From a virus, in the IMG/VR virus record IMGVR_UViG_3300035190_000518, positions 1 to 30,757 of that record: a stretch of DNA of 30,757 nucleotides; one strand, given 5' to 3'. Below the pieces are notes generated by a model that was not told where the DNA came from, ran no database searches, and worked only from the letters and a program-made list of their open reading frames with translations. The first letter of the stretch is position 1. Each line of letters starts with the position of its first letter. The position numbers and the translations under genes were made by a program. Shown here in pieces: positions 1 to 6,906 of the stretch.

Positions 1-1
1 A

Positions 2-1651
2 CCTAGTTCAAACTCACCCACAGAGCCGCGCCGAACTGCTGCCATTTCCAGTGGTAAGTATTCATCGGGTTCTGTATTTCGTTTAGTACGGGAGATCCGT
101 GGTTCCGCGTACTCTGTGGGTGACGAGTTTATTCTTTCAGAAGAGCAGGACTGCTTTAATCCTAGCATTCTCAGGCTTGGTGGTGTTGGCGAAAACTATT
201 TCGCTGATCCAAGTGGTCGCCCTCTTAAAATTGAAGCGGGAGACAAGCAGATTGATTCTATCTTTCAGTTGGTAGAACCCACTGCTGTACCATTACTAGA
301 AGAAATTAAAGTGGTTTCGCCTCCTGTCCGAAATGTTTCAGAGACAGAGTTTTCTGCATTCCGTTCAGGATTGGCTGATCTACTCACTGAGATTTCTGCT
401 GTTACTCCCGCACAAGGTGAACGGGGCGAACGCGGTACTCGTGGATACACAGGTGTTCAGGGAGCAAAAGGCGATAAGGGTGAAAAGGGAGATCAGGGAG
501 AACAAGGACAAGCAGGAATCACTGGTGAACGGGGACAGCAAGGTGAGCAGGGAGTTGCTGGCGTTCAGGGTGAAAAGGGAGACAAAGGCGATACGGGTAG
601 TAGTGGTGCGGATGGAGCGCAAGGAGTTCAAGGCAACAAGGGTGATAAGGGCGACAAAGGTACTCGTGGAGATCAGGGTCTGCAAGGAGTTCAGGGCAAG
701 AAGGGTGACACGGGAGTTGCAGGTAAAAAGGGAGACAAGGGCGACAAGGGAGATCGCGGTGAGCAAGGACTTCGCGGTGTTAGTGGTGCGCGAGGTGAAA
801 CAGGAGTAGCAGGTAAACGCGGTGCTGATGGTGCGGACGGCAAGGCGGGAGCCAAGGGAGCCAAAGGATCAAAGGGAGATAAAGGCAGCACTGGCGATTC
901 AGGTATTATTTCTGCTAAGTTTCCACTTGTTTATGACGCAGCCGAAAAAACCATTTCAATTGATGAAGCACGCCTAGACAAGATTCTAAAGAAGATTCTT
1001 GGCGGCGGCAAGGTGTCTCCACAAGACATGGGTTGGCTTGCGTCCACAGGTGGTGGCGGCAAGGTGGCTGTGTATATCAACGGCTCCAAGATTACTCCTG
1101 ATGTTCGCACACTAGATTTTGTTGGTGCAGGAGTCACGGCTTCCAAGGTTGGCGGCAAGGTTACTGTTAACATTACAGGCACAGGTGGTGGAACCGCCGC
1201 AGCAGGAACAAACTTCTACTATCGAGAAAATCCACCTGCTGCGATTGATGGAGTTACTATTGGTTCTCGTTGGATGGACTCCGACAACGGGCAAGAGTAC
1301 ATCTATATCAATGACGGAAATACTCAGCAGTGGGTGCAGCCAGCAATTCCAAATGTAATATCAAGTGTTGTTCACACCGTTGTGACTATTAGTGCCGCAA
1401 CTTATGAAGCAAGCAACCTAGACTATTATATTGGGGTTAGTTCTGGAGTACCATCAACTATTACCCTGCCTGAAGGACCAGCATACGGGCGAGAGGTAAT
1501 AATTAAAGATGAATCAGGGCAGTCAAACACCTACCCCATCACGGTGGTTGGTGCAGATTCCGCTCTCATAGATAATCAGGCTGGTGTTACTATTGATACC
1601 AACAATAGAGCAATTCATTTTATATACAACAGTGGATGGAGAATAATATAA
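2..1651 (+). CDS. Collagen-like tail fibre / virion protein, 5' partial
   Basis: The reading frame is open to the left edge: codons from base 2 to the GTG at 116 contain no stop and no ATG, so the true start lies upstream and the GTG is probably internal. Numbered from that GTG, residues about 1-100 are a non-repetitive head. They are followed by 54 uninterrupted Gly-X-Y triplets (bases 416-901), rich in GDKGDKG and GEQG, which should form a trimeric collagen-like stalk. After it come a Gly-rich segment and a beta-rich C-terminal domain ending in IHFIYNSGWRII. Collagen-like stalks are known in phage fibres as trimerising spacers. It is followed 4 bases later by the next structural gene. The exact virion location (fibre, fibritin or decoration) is not decidable here. 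Confidence 0.85.
   Translation, partial: PSSNSPTEPRRTAAISSGKYSSGSVFRLVREIRGSAYSVGDEFILSEEQDCFNPSILRLGGVGENYFADPSGRPLKIEAGDKQIDSIFQLVEPTAVPLLEEIKVVSPPVRNVSETEFSAFRSGLADLLTEISAVTPAQGERGERGTRGYTGVQGAKGDKGEKGDQGEQGQAGITGERGQQGEQGVAGVQGEKGDKGDTGSSGADGAQGVQGNKGDKGDKGTRGDQGLQGVQGKKGDTGVAGKKGDKGDKGDRGEQGLRGVSGARGETGVAGKRGADGADGKAGAKGAKGSKGDKGSTGDSGIISAKFPLVYDAAEKTISIDEARLDKILKKILGGGKVSPQDMGWLASTGGGGKVAVYINGSKITPDVRTLDFVGAGVTASKVGGKVTVNITGTGGGTAAAGTNFYYRENPPAAIDGVTIGSRWMDSDNGQEYIYINDGNTQQWVQPAIPNVISSVVHTVVTISAATYEASNLDYYIGVSSGVPSTITLPEGPAYGREVIIKDESGQSNTYPITVVGADSALIDNQAGVTIDTNNRAIHFIYNSGWRII
416..901 (+). repeat. Collagen Gly-X-Y codon repeat, 54 triplets
   Basis: A period-9 coding repeat: every third codon is Gly (GGN) for 54 triplets without interruption. 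X and Y positions favour Asp, Lys, Glu, Gln and Arg (GDKGDK, GEKGDQ, GKKGDT), which favours inter-chain salt bridges. Pro is absent from the run, so stability would not depend on prolyl hydroxylation. The repeat also creates long spurious open frames in the other phases. Confidence 0.95.
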
Positions 1652-1655
1652 TTCC

Positions 1656-2087
1656 ATGCCACTAGATTTCCCCCCATCACCAAGCGTAAACAATACCTAC
1701 TCCTTTGGCGGAAAAACATGGAAGTGGAACGGTGCTGCATGGGAGGTATATTTCAGTATTGATAGCGGTGCTGCTGTCGTGGGTACCTCATTTGAAGTGG
1801 AAGTAACTGCTGGAGCAACTCAATACATTATTGGATTGCCTAATGATGTGGTGATAGGCAGTGGAATCAGCACAAATTATTTAAATTTTGCTAATGGAGC
1901 CACATTTTCGGGAAACTCTTCAGGAGTAACCTTATCAAATAGTTTGAATGTTTCGGGTGATCTAAATATAGCAGGACGACTCCTCGTAGATGGGGTCATT
2001 GTCAGCAAATCAGGATTCAGTGGATTTACTGGAAACGGTATAGTTGAGCCAGTAACTGATGTAGACCTAGACGGAGGAGAATTCTAA
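1656..2087 (+). CDS. Small fibre-associated protein, 143 aa
   Basis: The protein begins MPLDFPPSPSVNNTYSFGGKTWKWNGAAWE, a short motif (pro-rich start, then 'G..W.W.G..W') common at the N-terminus of fibre and baseplate-associated proteins of marine T4-like phages. The middle (residues about 60-125) is Gly/Ser/Asn-rich beta-repeat material like the shafts of its neighbours. It ends in VDLDGGEF, one of four related C-terminal tags in this cassette. The start is ATG 4 bases after the previous stop, with GGAGAA upstream at about 1637. The last codons contain the ribosome-binding site of the next gene. The function is inferred from context as structural. Confidence 0.7.
   Translation: MPLDFPPSPSVNNTYSFGGKTWKWNGAAWEVYFSIDSGAAVVGTSFEVEVTAGATQYIIGLPNDVVIGSGISTNYLNFANGATFSGNSSGVTLSNSLNVSGDLNIAGRLLVDGVIVSKSGFSGFTGNGIVEPVTDVDLDGGEF
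2073..2080 (+). promoter_or_regulatory. Shine-Dalgarno for the next gene inside the DGGEF codons
   Basis: GGAGGAGA lies 8 bases before the ATG at 2089 and at the same time encodes the Gly-Gly-Glu of the C-terminal DGGEF tag of the preceding gene, which stops at 2085-2087. This directly couples the two reading frames. Confidence 0.75.
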
Positions 2088-2088
2088 A

Positions 2089-3651
2089 ATGGCAATTATC
2101 CGTATAAAACGATCAACAGGAAGCAATTTACCATCAGGGCTTACCTTTGGCGAGTTGGCGTTTGTGCAAGGCACTGGAGCCACCGCAAATCGTTTGTATA
2201 TTGCAACCAGTTCAGGTGGAACCGCATGGGTCGGCGCAGAGATTCTCAATTCTCCCACAAGTTGGCAGAATGAAACTGCCCAAACAACTATTCCAACTCT
2301 TCAGGCTGTTCGTGATTTTGTGGTTGGATTTGGTGGTGGCACATTCTCATCAGATGTTACTCTAAACCTTTCGGGATCAAAGAGTTTTGGAAAATATACC
2401 AATGGTCAAGTTTTGCCAGCGTCAGGAAGAACTCCCATTCAAGTTATTCTTGACGCACTTGTTGAGTCTATAGTTCCTGGTGTAACGGTTCGTGCTCGTC
2501 CAGGACATGGCGACCCAACAATCACATACGCTGCCATTCCGTTTGGTGCAACTGCGATACGAAATGGTATAACATGGGGATACCAAATTAATACTCCTGG
2601 TGCTACTGCTTACGGTGCAACGCTAGAGTTTAAGCGTGGTGGAGGATTCAGCACAATATCTGGATCTTTTTGGGACACCACATCGCCTTTCTGGACACAA
2701 GCAGACGGCGGATACACGCTAAACTCGTACTTACACTCTTTCGCGCAGGATCAATACGATACATCAGCAATAACATATCGGTACAGCGTCCACGATAGTG
2801 GTGGAGCGGGATTGTCGTATTCGGAGGTCGTGGTAACTCCCACTGCTTATGTCATTCCAACAAACACTCTTACACCAACCCCACATATTGCAGGATCAGA
2901 TAGCGGAACAAACCGAGAACGCGGAAACACTGGTACAACTCTGTCGGGAAATATAACCAGTTCCAACGACACTAGGTGGATCAACATAACCGCATATCTT
3001 GTTCAATATCAAATTAATGGAAACTGGTATAATCAACTAAACAACACACTCAACGATGCCACATACACCACACTGGCTGCACCCGCTGGTTCAACCGCCG
3101 TTAGTCTATCAGTCAAGCCAACGATTTCACCGATAGACTCTATTGCATTCCGAGTGTATGTAAAAGACACATACAGTACACTCGGTGCACAGTCTACTTC
3201 GCCTTCAACAGTTTCGTTCTACAAGAAACTGTTTTACGGTGCAACTTCGGATATCCCGACCACCGCAGCACAAGTACGACAACTTCCAAGTTCAGCAAAA
3301 CTTGCTTATAACGATACATCTCATAAAACAACAGCAACATTTACTTTCCCAACAGGAACAGAATACAGAAAATTCGTTATTGCTCTTCCTGCGGGATTGA
3401 CTCTAAACGGTCCTGCATTTGCAGGAGCGGGAACTCAGGGTGTAAAAAATCTTACAACTCCAGAAACTCTGTTTGGAAATTCCGTGGAAGCGTTGGATAA
3501 ATTTGTTTTATCTACAGCAATTACTGTTGCAGACGACTTTTCAGGAACTGACATTAATTATAATATTTACACATACACGGCAGATACACCGTATGGCGGA
3601 TCACAGGACTTCCAAGTCAACTACACTGGAAGACTGATCAATACCACATAA
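2089..3651 (+). CDS. Tail fibre / baseplate-associated structural protein with GLT-GE head
   Basis: Residues about 1-50 form the fibre head domain shared with three other genes here: MAIIRIKRSTGSNLPSGLTF, then GELAF...NRLYIATSSGGTAWVG. Residues about 95-130 (SFGKYTNGQVLPASGRTPIQ then VILDAL) resemble a segment found in structural proteins of marine T4-like phages. The remainder is Thr/Ser-rich, beta-sandwich-like, with few charged residues and no enzyme motif. The start is ATG one base after the previous stop, driven by the GGAGGAGA site inside that gene. Unlike its neighbours it lacks the DGGxF tail and ends GRLINTT. The structural role is well supported; the precise position in the tail is not. 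Confidence 0.75.
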   Translation: MAIIRIKRSTGSNLPSGLTFGELAFVQGTGATANRLYIATSSGGTAWVGAEILNSPTSWQNETAQTTIPTLQAVRDFVVGFGGGTFSSDVTLNLSGSKSFGKYTNGQVLPASGRTPIQVILDALVESIVPGVTVRARPGHGDPTITYAAIPFGATAIRNGITWGYQINTPGATAYGATLEFKRGGGFSTISGSFWDTTSPFWTQADGGYTLNSYLHSFAQDQYDTSAITYRYSVHDSGGAGLSYSEVVVTPTAYVIPTNTLTPTPHIAGSDSGTNRERGNTGTTLSGNITSSNDTRWINITAYLVQYQINGNWYNQLNNTLNDATYTTLAAPAGSTAVSLSVKPTISPIDSIAFRVYVKDTYSTLGAQSTSPSTVSFYKKLFYGATSDIPTTAAQVRQLPSSAKLAYNDTSHKTTATFTFPTGTEYRKFVIALPAGLTLNGPAFAGAGTQGVKNLTTPETLFGNSVEALDKFVLSTAITVADDFSGTDINYNIYTYTADTPYGGSQDFQVNYTGRLINTT

Positions 3652-3663
3652 TAGAGAACACCG

Positions 3664-5736
3664 ATGCCTACTGTACCATATCCAGGATTACCGTTCTCAC
3701 GAGGAATTCAACCGACCAACAAAGGTCCTGTTGACGCATATATCGGTCCATACGGACATAATAGTACATCATATGGACCTGCTGCTGGCTCAACAGGAGC
3801 AGGAATTTGCCTTGCAAACGATAGTATTGCTCCTATTCTTCGTTATGTTGGTCAGTCTGTAATAATTCACGGTTGGTCTGCTTCTGAAGGAGCGACCTAT
3901 GCGTATCTGTATTGGTATCGCGGCGGAACCGCAGACGATGATCTTGAACTGTTTTCAGCAGGTTCTGCTTCCACTGCTTCCACTGATTCTGGTGTAACAC
4001 TAGCAGTCGCTGGTGCAGGAATTCGTCTTTCTCCAGTAGGTGGAACAGGAACAGTTACATTTATCAATGATGGTGTGTTGTCGTTCAACGGCAATACGGG
4101 TGCTGTTACTGGTGCTTCACTTGGTGCAAACACCTTTACTCAATTAAATACCTTTAATGCAGGTATCACCACATCATCCATCTACGCTTCGACAGGATCC
4201 ACATTTGCTGGAACTCTGCAAGTAAACGGTGGTGTCACACTAGCAGCAACTCTTGATGTGACTAGTGTTGCTAAATTCAACAGCAATGTTACTCTCGGCG
4301 ATGAAGTTACAGATATTATAACTGTAAATGGTCGGTTTATAGCAAATGCAGGTATTACAGCAAATGCAGGTATCACTACCTCATTCATTTACGCATCCAC
4401 GGGTTCTACTTTTGGTGCAAGAGTTGATGTTGCAGGTGTTCTTGATGTTGTTGGTGGCGTAACATTTGAAAGCACATCAGATCATGCTGGTGTTGCTCGG
4501 TTTGCGGCAGGAATTACATCATCAACGCTTGATGTTACCAACCTTGCCAAGTTTAACAGTAATGTAACAATAGGCGACAACGCAGCAGATGTTCTAACAG
4601 TCACATCGGGTGCTACTTTTGGGATCACTGACCACAGCGGTGCCGCTAGATTTGCATCTACAGTTACAACAACAGGTATTCTTACTGCTAGTGGCGGAAT
4701 TACCGCATCTACTGTAGATGTAACTGGTCTTGCCAAGTTTAACGGTAATGTAACCGTAGGAGACAACGCTGCCGATGTTCTAACAGTCACATCGGGTGCT
4801 ACTTTTGGAATCACAGACTACTCAGGTATTGCTCGGTTTGCGGCAGGATTAACCACAAGCACTCTTGATGTTACTACTGTTTCTAAGTTTGCAGGTGGAG
4901 CAACATTCTCTTCCCCTGTTGATTTTGCTTCTGCTGCCAGATTTGCTTTGGGATTGACCTCTAGTGGAGATGTGGTTGTTGGGTCTGCTGGCACCGTACT
5001 CAAAACAAACGGCGATGCCACCATTGGTGCAACTCTCACGGTGAACGGCAACTTCTTTGTTGCAGGAACACTGACCACGGTTAACAAAACCACTCTTGAA
5101 ATTGACGATCCGACCATTACTCTTGGTAGAACTCTGGGCAATGATGCTCTTGCAGACGGCGGTGGACTGTCTCTCAATGGAACATCTCCTAGAACACTCA
5201 CTTGGAGCAACAGTGCCGCCGCGTGGACAAGCAACGACAACTTTAATGTTATTACTAATGTCGCTGGTTACGGCTATAAGATAGACAACACCACAGCCCT
5301 TGCTTTAGGCATGGTTCACGGGTTGAGTGCTTCGGCAGGAATAATTACTGGTGGCACATGGGCAGCAAACTCAATTGGTCTTACCTACGGTGGAACAAAC
5401 AAGAATCTTGCTGCGGTGGGTGCCTCTGGTGGCGTGGTGTACAAAGACGGAACAGGACTAACGATTACCGCTGCGGGAACAGTTGGTCAGATTCTCCAAG
5501 CAAACAGCAGTGGTGCACCTGTATGGGTTAACACTACTTCCCTCACAGGAATCACAGCCGACAGAGTTAAAACCACCGACACGAATTCAGGAACATACTT
5601 CCTTACATTCGTGGCGGGTGCTTGTGCTTCCACAGATCTGCTTATTGATACCGCCGCAGGAGTAACTTATAATGCTGCATCTGGTGTACTGTCTTGTGTA
5701 CAGTTGGAAGCACTTGTTGACGGTGGTACATTTTGA
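3664..5736 (+). CDS. Long modular tail fibre shaft protein, 690 aa
   Basis: A repetitive, low-charge beta-rich protein built of short modules such as STLDVT-LAKFNSNVTIGDNA, DHSGAARFA and YASTGSTFGARVDVAG. An internal duplication (bases 4561-4627 and 4747-4813) repeats the segment GDNAADVLTVTSGATFGITD. Residues about 460-520 carry the VNGNFFVAGTLTTVN...IDDPTITLGRTL module characteristic of long fibres of T4-like phages, shared with the gene at 6907. The protein ends LVDGGTF. It lacks the GLT-GE head and instead begins MPTVPYPGLPFSRGIQPTNK, so it may attach differently or stack on a neighbour. No strong Shine-Dalgarno sequence is visible (AGAG at about 3653). Confidence 0.8.
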   Translation: MPTVPYPGLPFSRGIQPTNKGPVDAYIGPYGHNSTSYGPAAGSTGAGICLANDSIAPILRYVGQSVIIHGWSASEGATYAYLYWYRGGTADDDLELFSAGSASTASTDSGVTLAVAGAGIRLSPVGGTGTVTFINDGVLSFNGNTGAVTGASLGANTFTQLNTFNAGITTSSIYASTGSTFAGTLQVNGGVTLAATLDVTSVAKFNSNVTLGDEVTDIITVNGRFIANAGITANAGITTSFIYASTGSTFGARVDVAGVLDVVGGVTFESTSDHAGVARFAAGITSSTLDVTNLAKFNSNVTIGDNAADVLTVTSGATFGITDHSGAARFASTVTTTGILTASGGITASTVDVTGLAKFNGNVTVGDNAADVLTVTSGATFGITDYSGIARFAAGLTTSTLDVTTVSKFAGGATFSSPVDFASAARFALGLTSSGDVVVGSAGTVLKTNGDATIGATLTVNGNFFVAGTLTTVNKTTLEIDDPTITLGRTLGNDALADGGGLSLNGTSPRTLTWSNSAAAWTSNDNFNVITNVAGYGYKIDNTTALALGMVHGLSASAGIITGGTWAANSIGLTYGGTNKNLAAVGASGGVVYKDGTGLTITAAGTVGQILQANSSGAPVWVNTTSLTGITADRVKTTDTNSGTYFLTFVAGACASTDLLIDTAAGVTYNAASGVLSCVQLEALVDGGTF
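4390..4476 (+). repeat. Fibre shaft module, copy 1
   Basis: Encodes YASTGSTFGARVDVAG followed by VLDVVGGVTFEST. Nearly the same 29 residues are encoded at 8092-8178 and 12537-12623, in two other genes, mostly with synonymous nucleotide differences. Confidence 0.9.
4561..4813 (+). repeat. Internal direct repeat in fibre gene
   Basis: The 67-base segments 4561-4627 and 4747-4813 are near-identical direct repeats (shared core GTTCTAACAGTCACATCGGG). Both encode NVT[I/V]GDNAADVLTVTSGAT followed by FGITD. This is recent duplication or gene conversion within one shaft. Confidence 0.85.
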
Positions 5737-5777
5737 TCATCTAGTTTAATCGCCTAGATAGAGTGAAAGGCTTTACT

Positions 5778-5993
5778 ATGAACGAACCAAATTACAATGA
5801 GACTGTTGTGATTCCGTTGCTTCAGAAGAAGTTTCAGGAACTCACTAACGCAAATCTAGTATTGGAGGCTAATCTTCTTGTAGAAAAGGAGAAAAATGCC
5901 TATTTACAAAAGCAGATAGCGTACATTCGTGGCGACACACCACCAAAGAAAAAGAAAAAAGATGACTTGGTGATAGACGGCAACGCTGTCTAA
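5778..5993 (+). CDS. Small coiled-coil protein before a fibre gene, 71 aa
   Basis: Starts MNEPNYNETVVIPLLQKKFQ and continues as one predicted long helix with heptad-like Leu/Ile spacing (LTNANLVLEANLLVEKEKN), then a Lys-rich tail with five consecutive lysines. I chose ATG 5778 over the in-frame GTG at 5763 because AAAGG (5766-5770) is correctly spaced before it. Its N-terminal half is paralogous to the gene at 9267 (NETILIPLLNKRLTDL). Each of the two lies directly upstream of a fibre gene with a GLT-GE head. A role in fibre assembly, trimerisation or connection is inference. There are only 8 bases to the next gene. Confidence 0.7.
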   Translation: MNEPNYNETVVIPLLQKKFQELTNANLVLEANLLVEKEKNAYLQKQIAYIRGDTPPKKKKKDDLVIDGNAV

Positions 5994-6001
5994 AATATTT
6001 A

Positions 6002-6856
6002 ATGGCACAAATAATCACAAAATATTCAACGACTTCTAACACCTCGCCAACTGGCTTGACCACTGGCGAGTTGGCTGTGAATATTTCAGACAGAAAACTA
6101 TACATTGGTGGCATAGTAGGAACGGTAAATCTGTCTGATTCGTATGTAACCTCTTTTAATGGTGTAACAGGTGCAGTTCAGGGTGTGTCTGCCGCCAACG
6201 GACTTACAGGTGCGGTTACATGGGCAGCGGGTACAGGTCTAGATGTTTCCTCTGGTGGTGGAGCCATTACCTACGGAATTGGTGCGGGATTCGCACTACT
6301 ACGCTCTGTTGGAAACACAGGGGATTTGGATAACATACTTAATCCGAACATTGGCGACTTGGTGTTTGTGCAAAACCCTAACGGAACTTATTACTACTGG
6401 GATTACTACGCAGCAGGAGCGACACTCGCGTGGATTAACATTAGTTTAATTTCAAATGCACTGCAAGGAGATCTGAACGGTGACGGATCTGTTAATGGTG
6501 CAGACCTTGGTATCTTGCTTAATGGTTGGGGAGACAATACTAACCGTTCCTTGACTGTCGGTATTAAAGACGGCATAACAGGTGCTTTTAAAATATTTGC
6601 AGACGGAAGCAACAATCCGAAAAAGCAAGACATGGTTGTGGTGTCAACCGAAGGCTTGACATCAGAATTTCGAGTAAACACAAACCAACTGTACTTTACG
6701 GGATTAGTTGAAATAGACGGAGAGAATGTGGATAAGGTTGCGTTAACCGTCTACAACGGAAAAACAGAACTGCTCAACACCACCGTTGACGGAACCCTGC
6801 AACTCCTTAACGGCGGAATTTCGGGTGGATTTATAGACGGTGGAACATTTGTATAA
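6002..6856 (+). CDS. Tail fibre protein with GLT-GE head and dockerin-type calcium loop
   Basis: Residues 1-45 are the shared fibre head (MAQIITKYSTTSNTSPTGLT, then TGELAVNISDRKLYIGG). Residues about 50-155 are beta-rich repeats with SFNGVTGAVQGV motifs. Residues 156-179 form a textbook dockerin-type calcium loop, GDLNGDGSVNGADLG followed by ILLNGWG, with ligand positions D157, N159, D161, S163, N165 and D168. The C-terminal part ends FIDGGTFV, a variant of the cassette's C-terminal tag. ATG follows the preceding stop by 8 bases and no clear Shine-Dalgarno sequence is visible, so initiation may depend on coupling to the coiled-coil gene upstream. Confidence 0.8.
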   Translation: MAQIITKYSTTSNTSPTGLTTGELAVNISDRKLYIGGIVGTVNLSDSYVTSFNGVTGAVQGVSAANGLTGAVTWAAGTGLDVSSGGGAITYGIGAGFALLRSVGNTGDLDNILNPNIGDLVFVQNPNGTYYYWDYYAAGATLAWINISLISNALQGDLNGDGSVNGADLGILLNGWGDNTNRSLTVGIKDGITGAFKIFADGSNNPKKQDMVVVSTEGLTSEFRVNTNQLYFTGLVEIDGENVDKVALTVYNGKTELLNTTVDGTLQLLNGGISGGFIDGGTFV

Positions 6857-6906
6857 TTACCTATATAGTAACAGCATACTTTACTATTAACTTTTAAGGA
6901 AACTAC

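Noticed and set aside
333-891. Long alternative open frames on both strands through the collagen region
   Set aside because: They are by-products of the period-9 Gly-X-Y codon repeat; their translations are low-complexity, without ribosome sites, and the + frame with the collagen repeat explains the DNA.
4482-5240. Antisense open frames opposite fibre genes (also at 3897-4133, 7458-7745, 9152-9649, 11096-11545, 12287-12610)
   Set aside because: Thr/Val/Ala/Pro-rich translations typical of the reverse complement of Gly/Thr-rich fibre codons; no ribosome sites and no gene-like spacing.
5738-5760. Inverted repeat ATCTAG...CTAGAT in the gap after the fibre gene at 3664
   Set aside because: A 6-bp AT-rich stem with no T run; too weak to call a terminator or operator.
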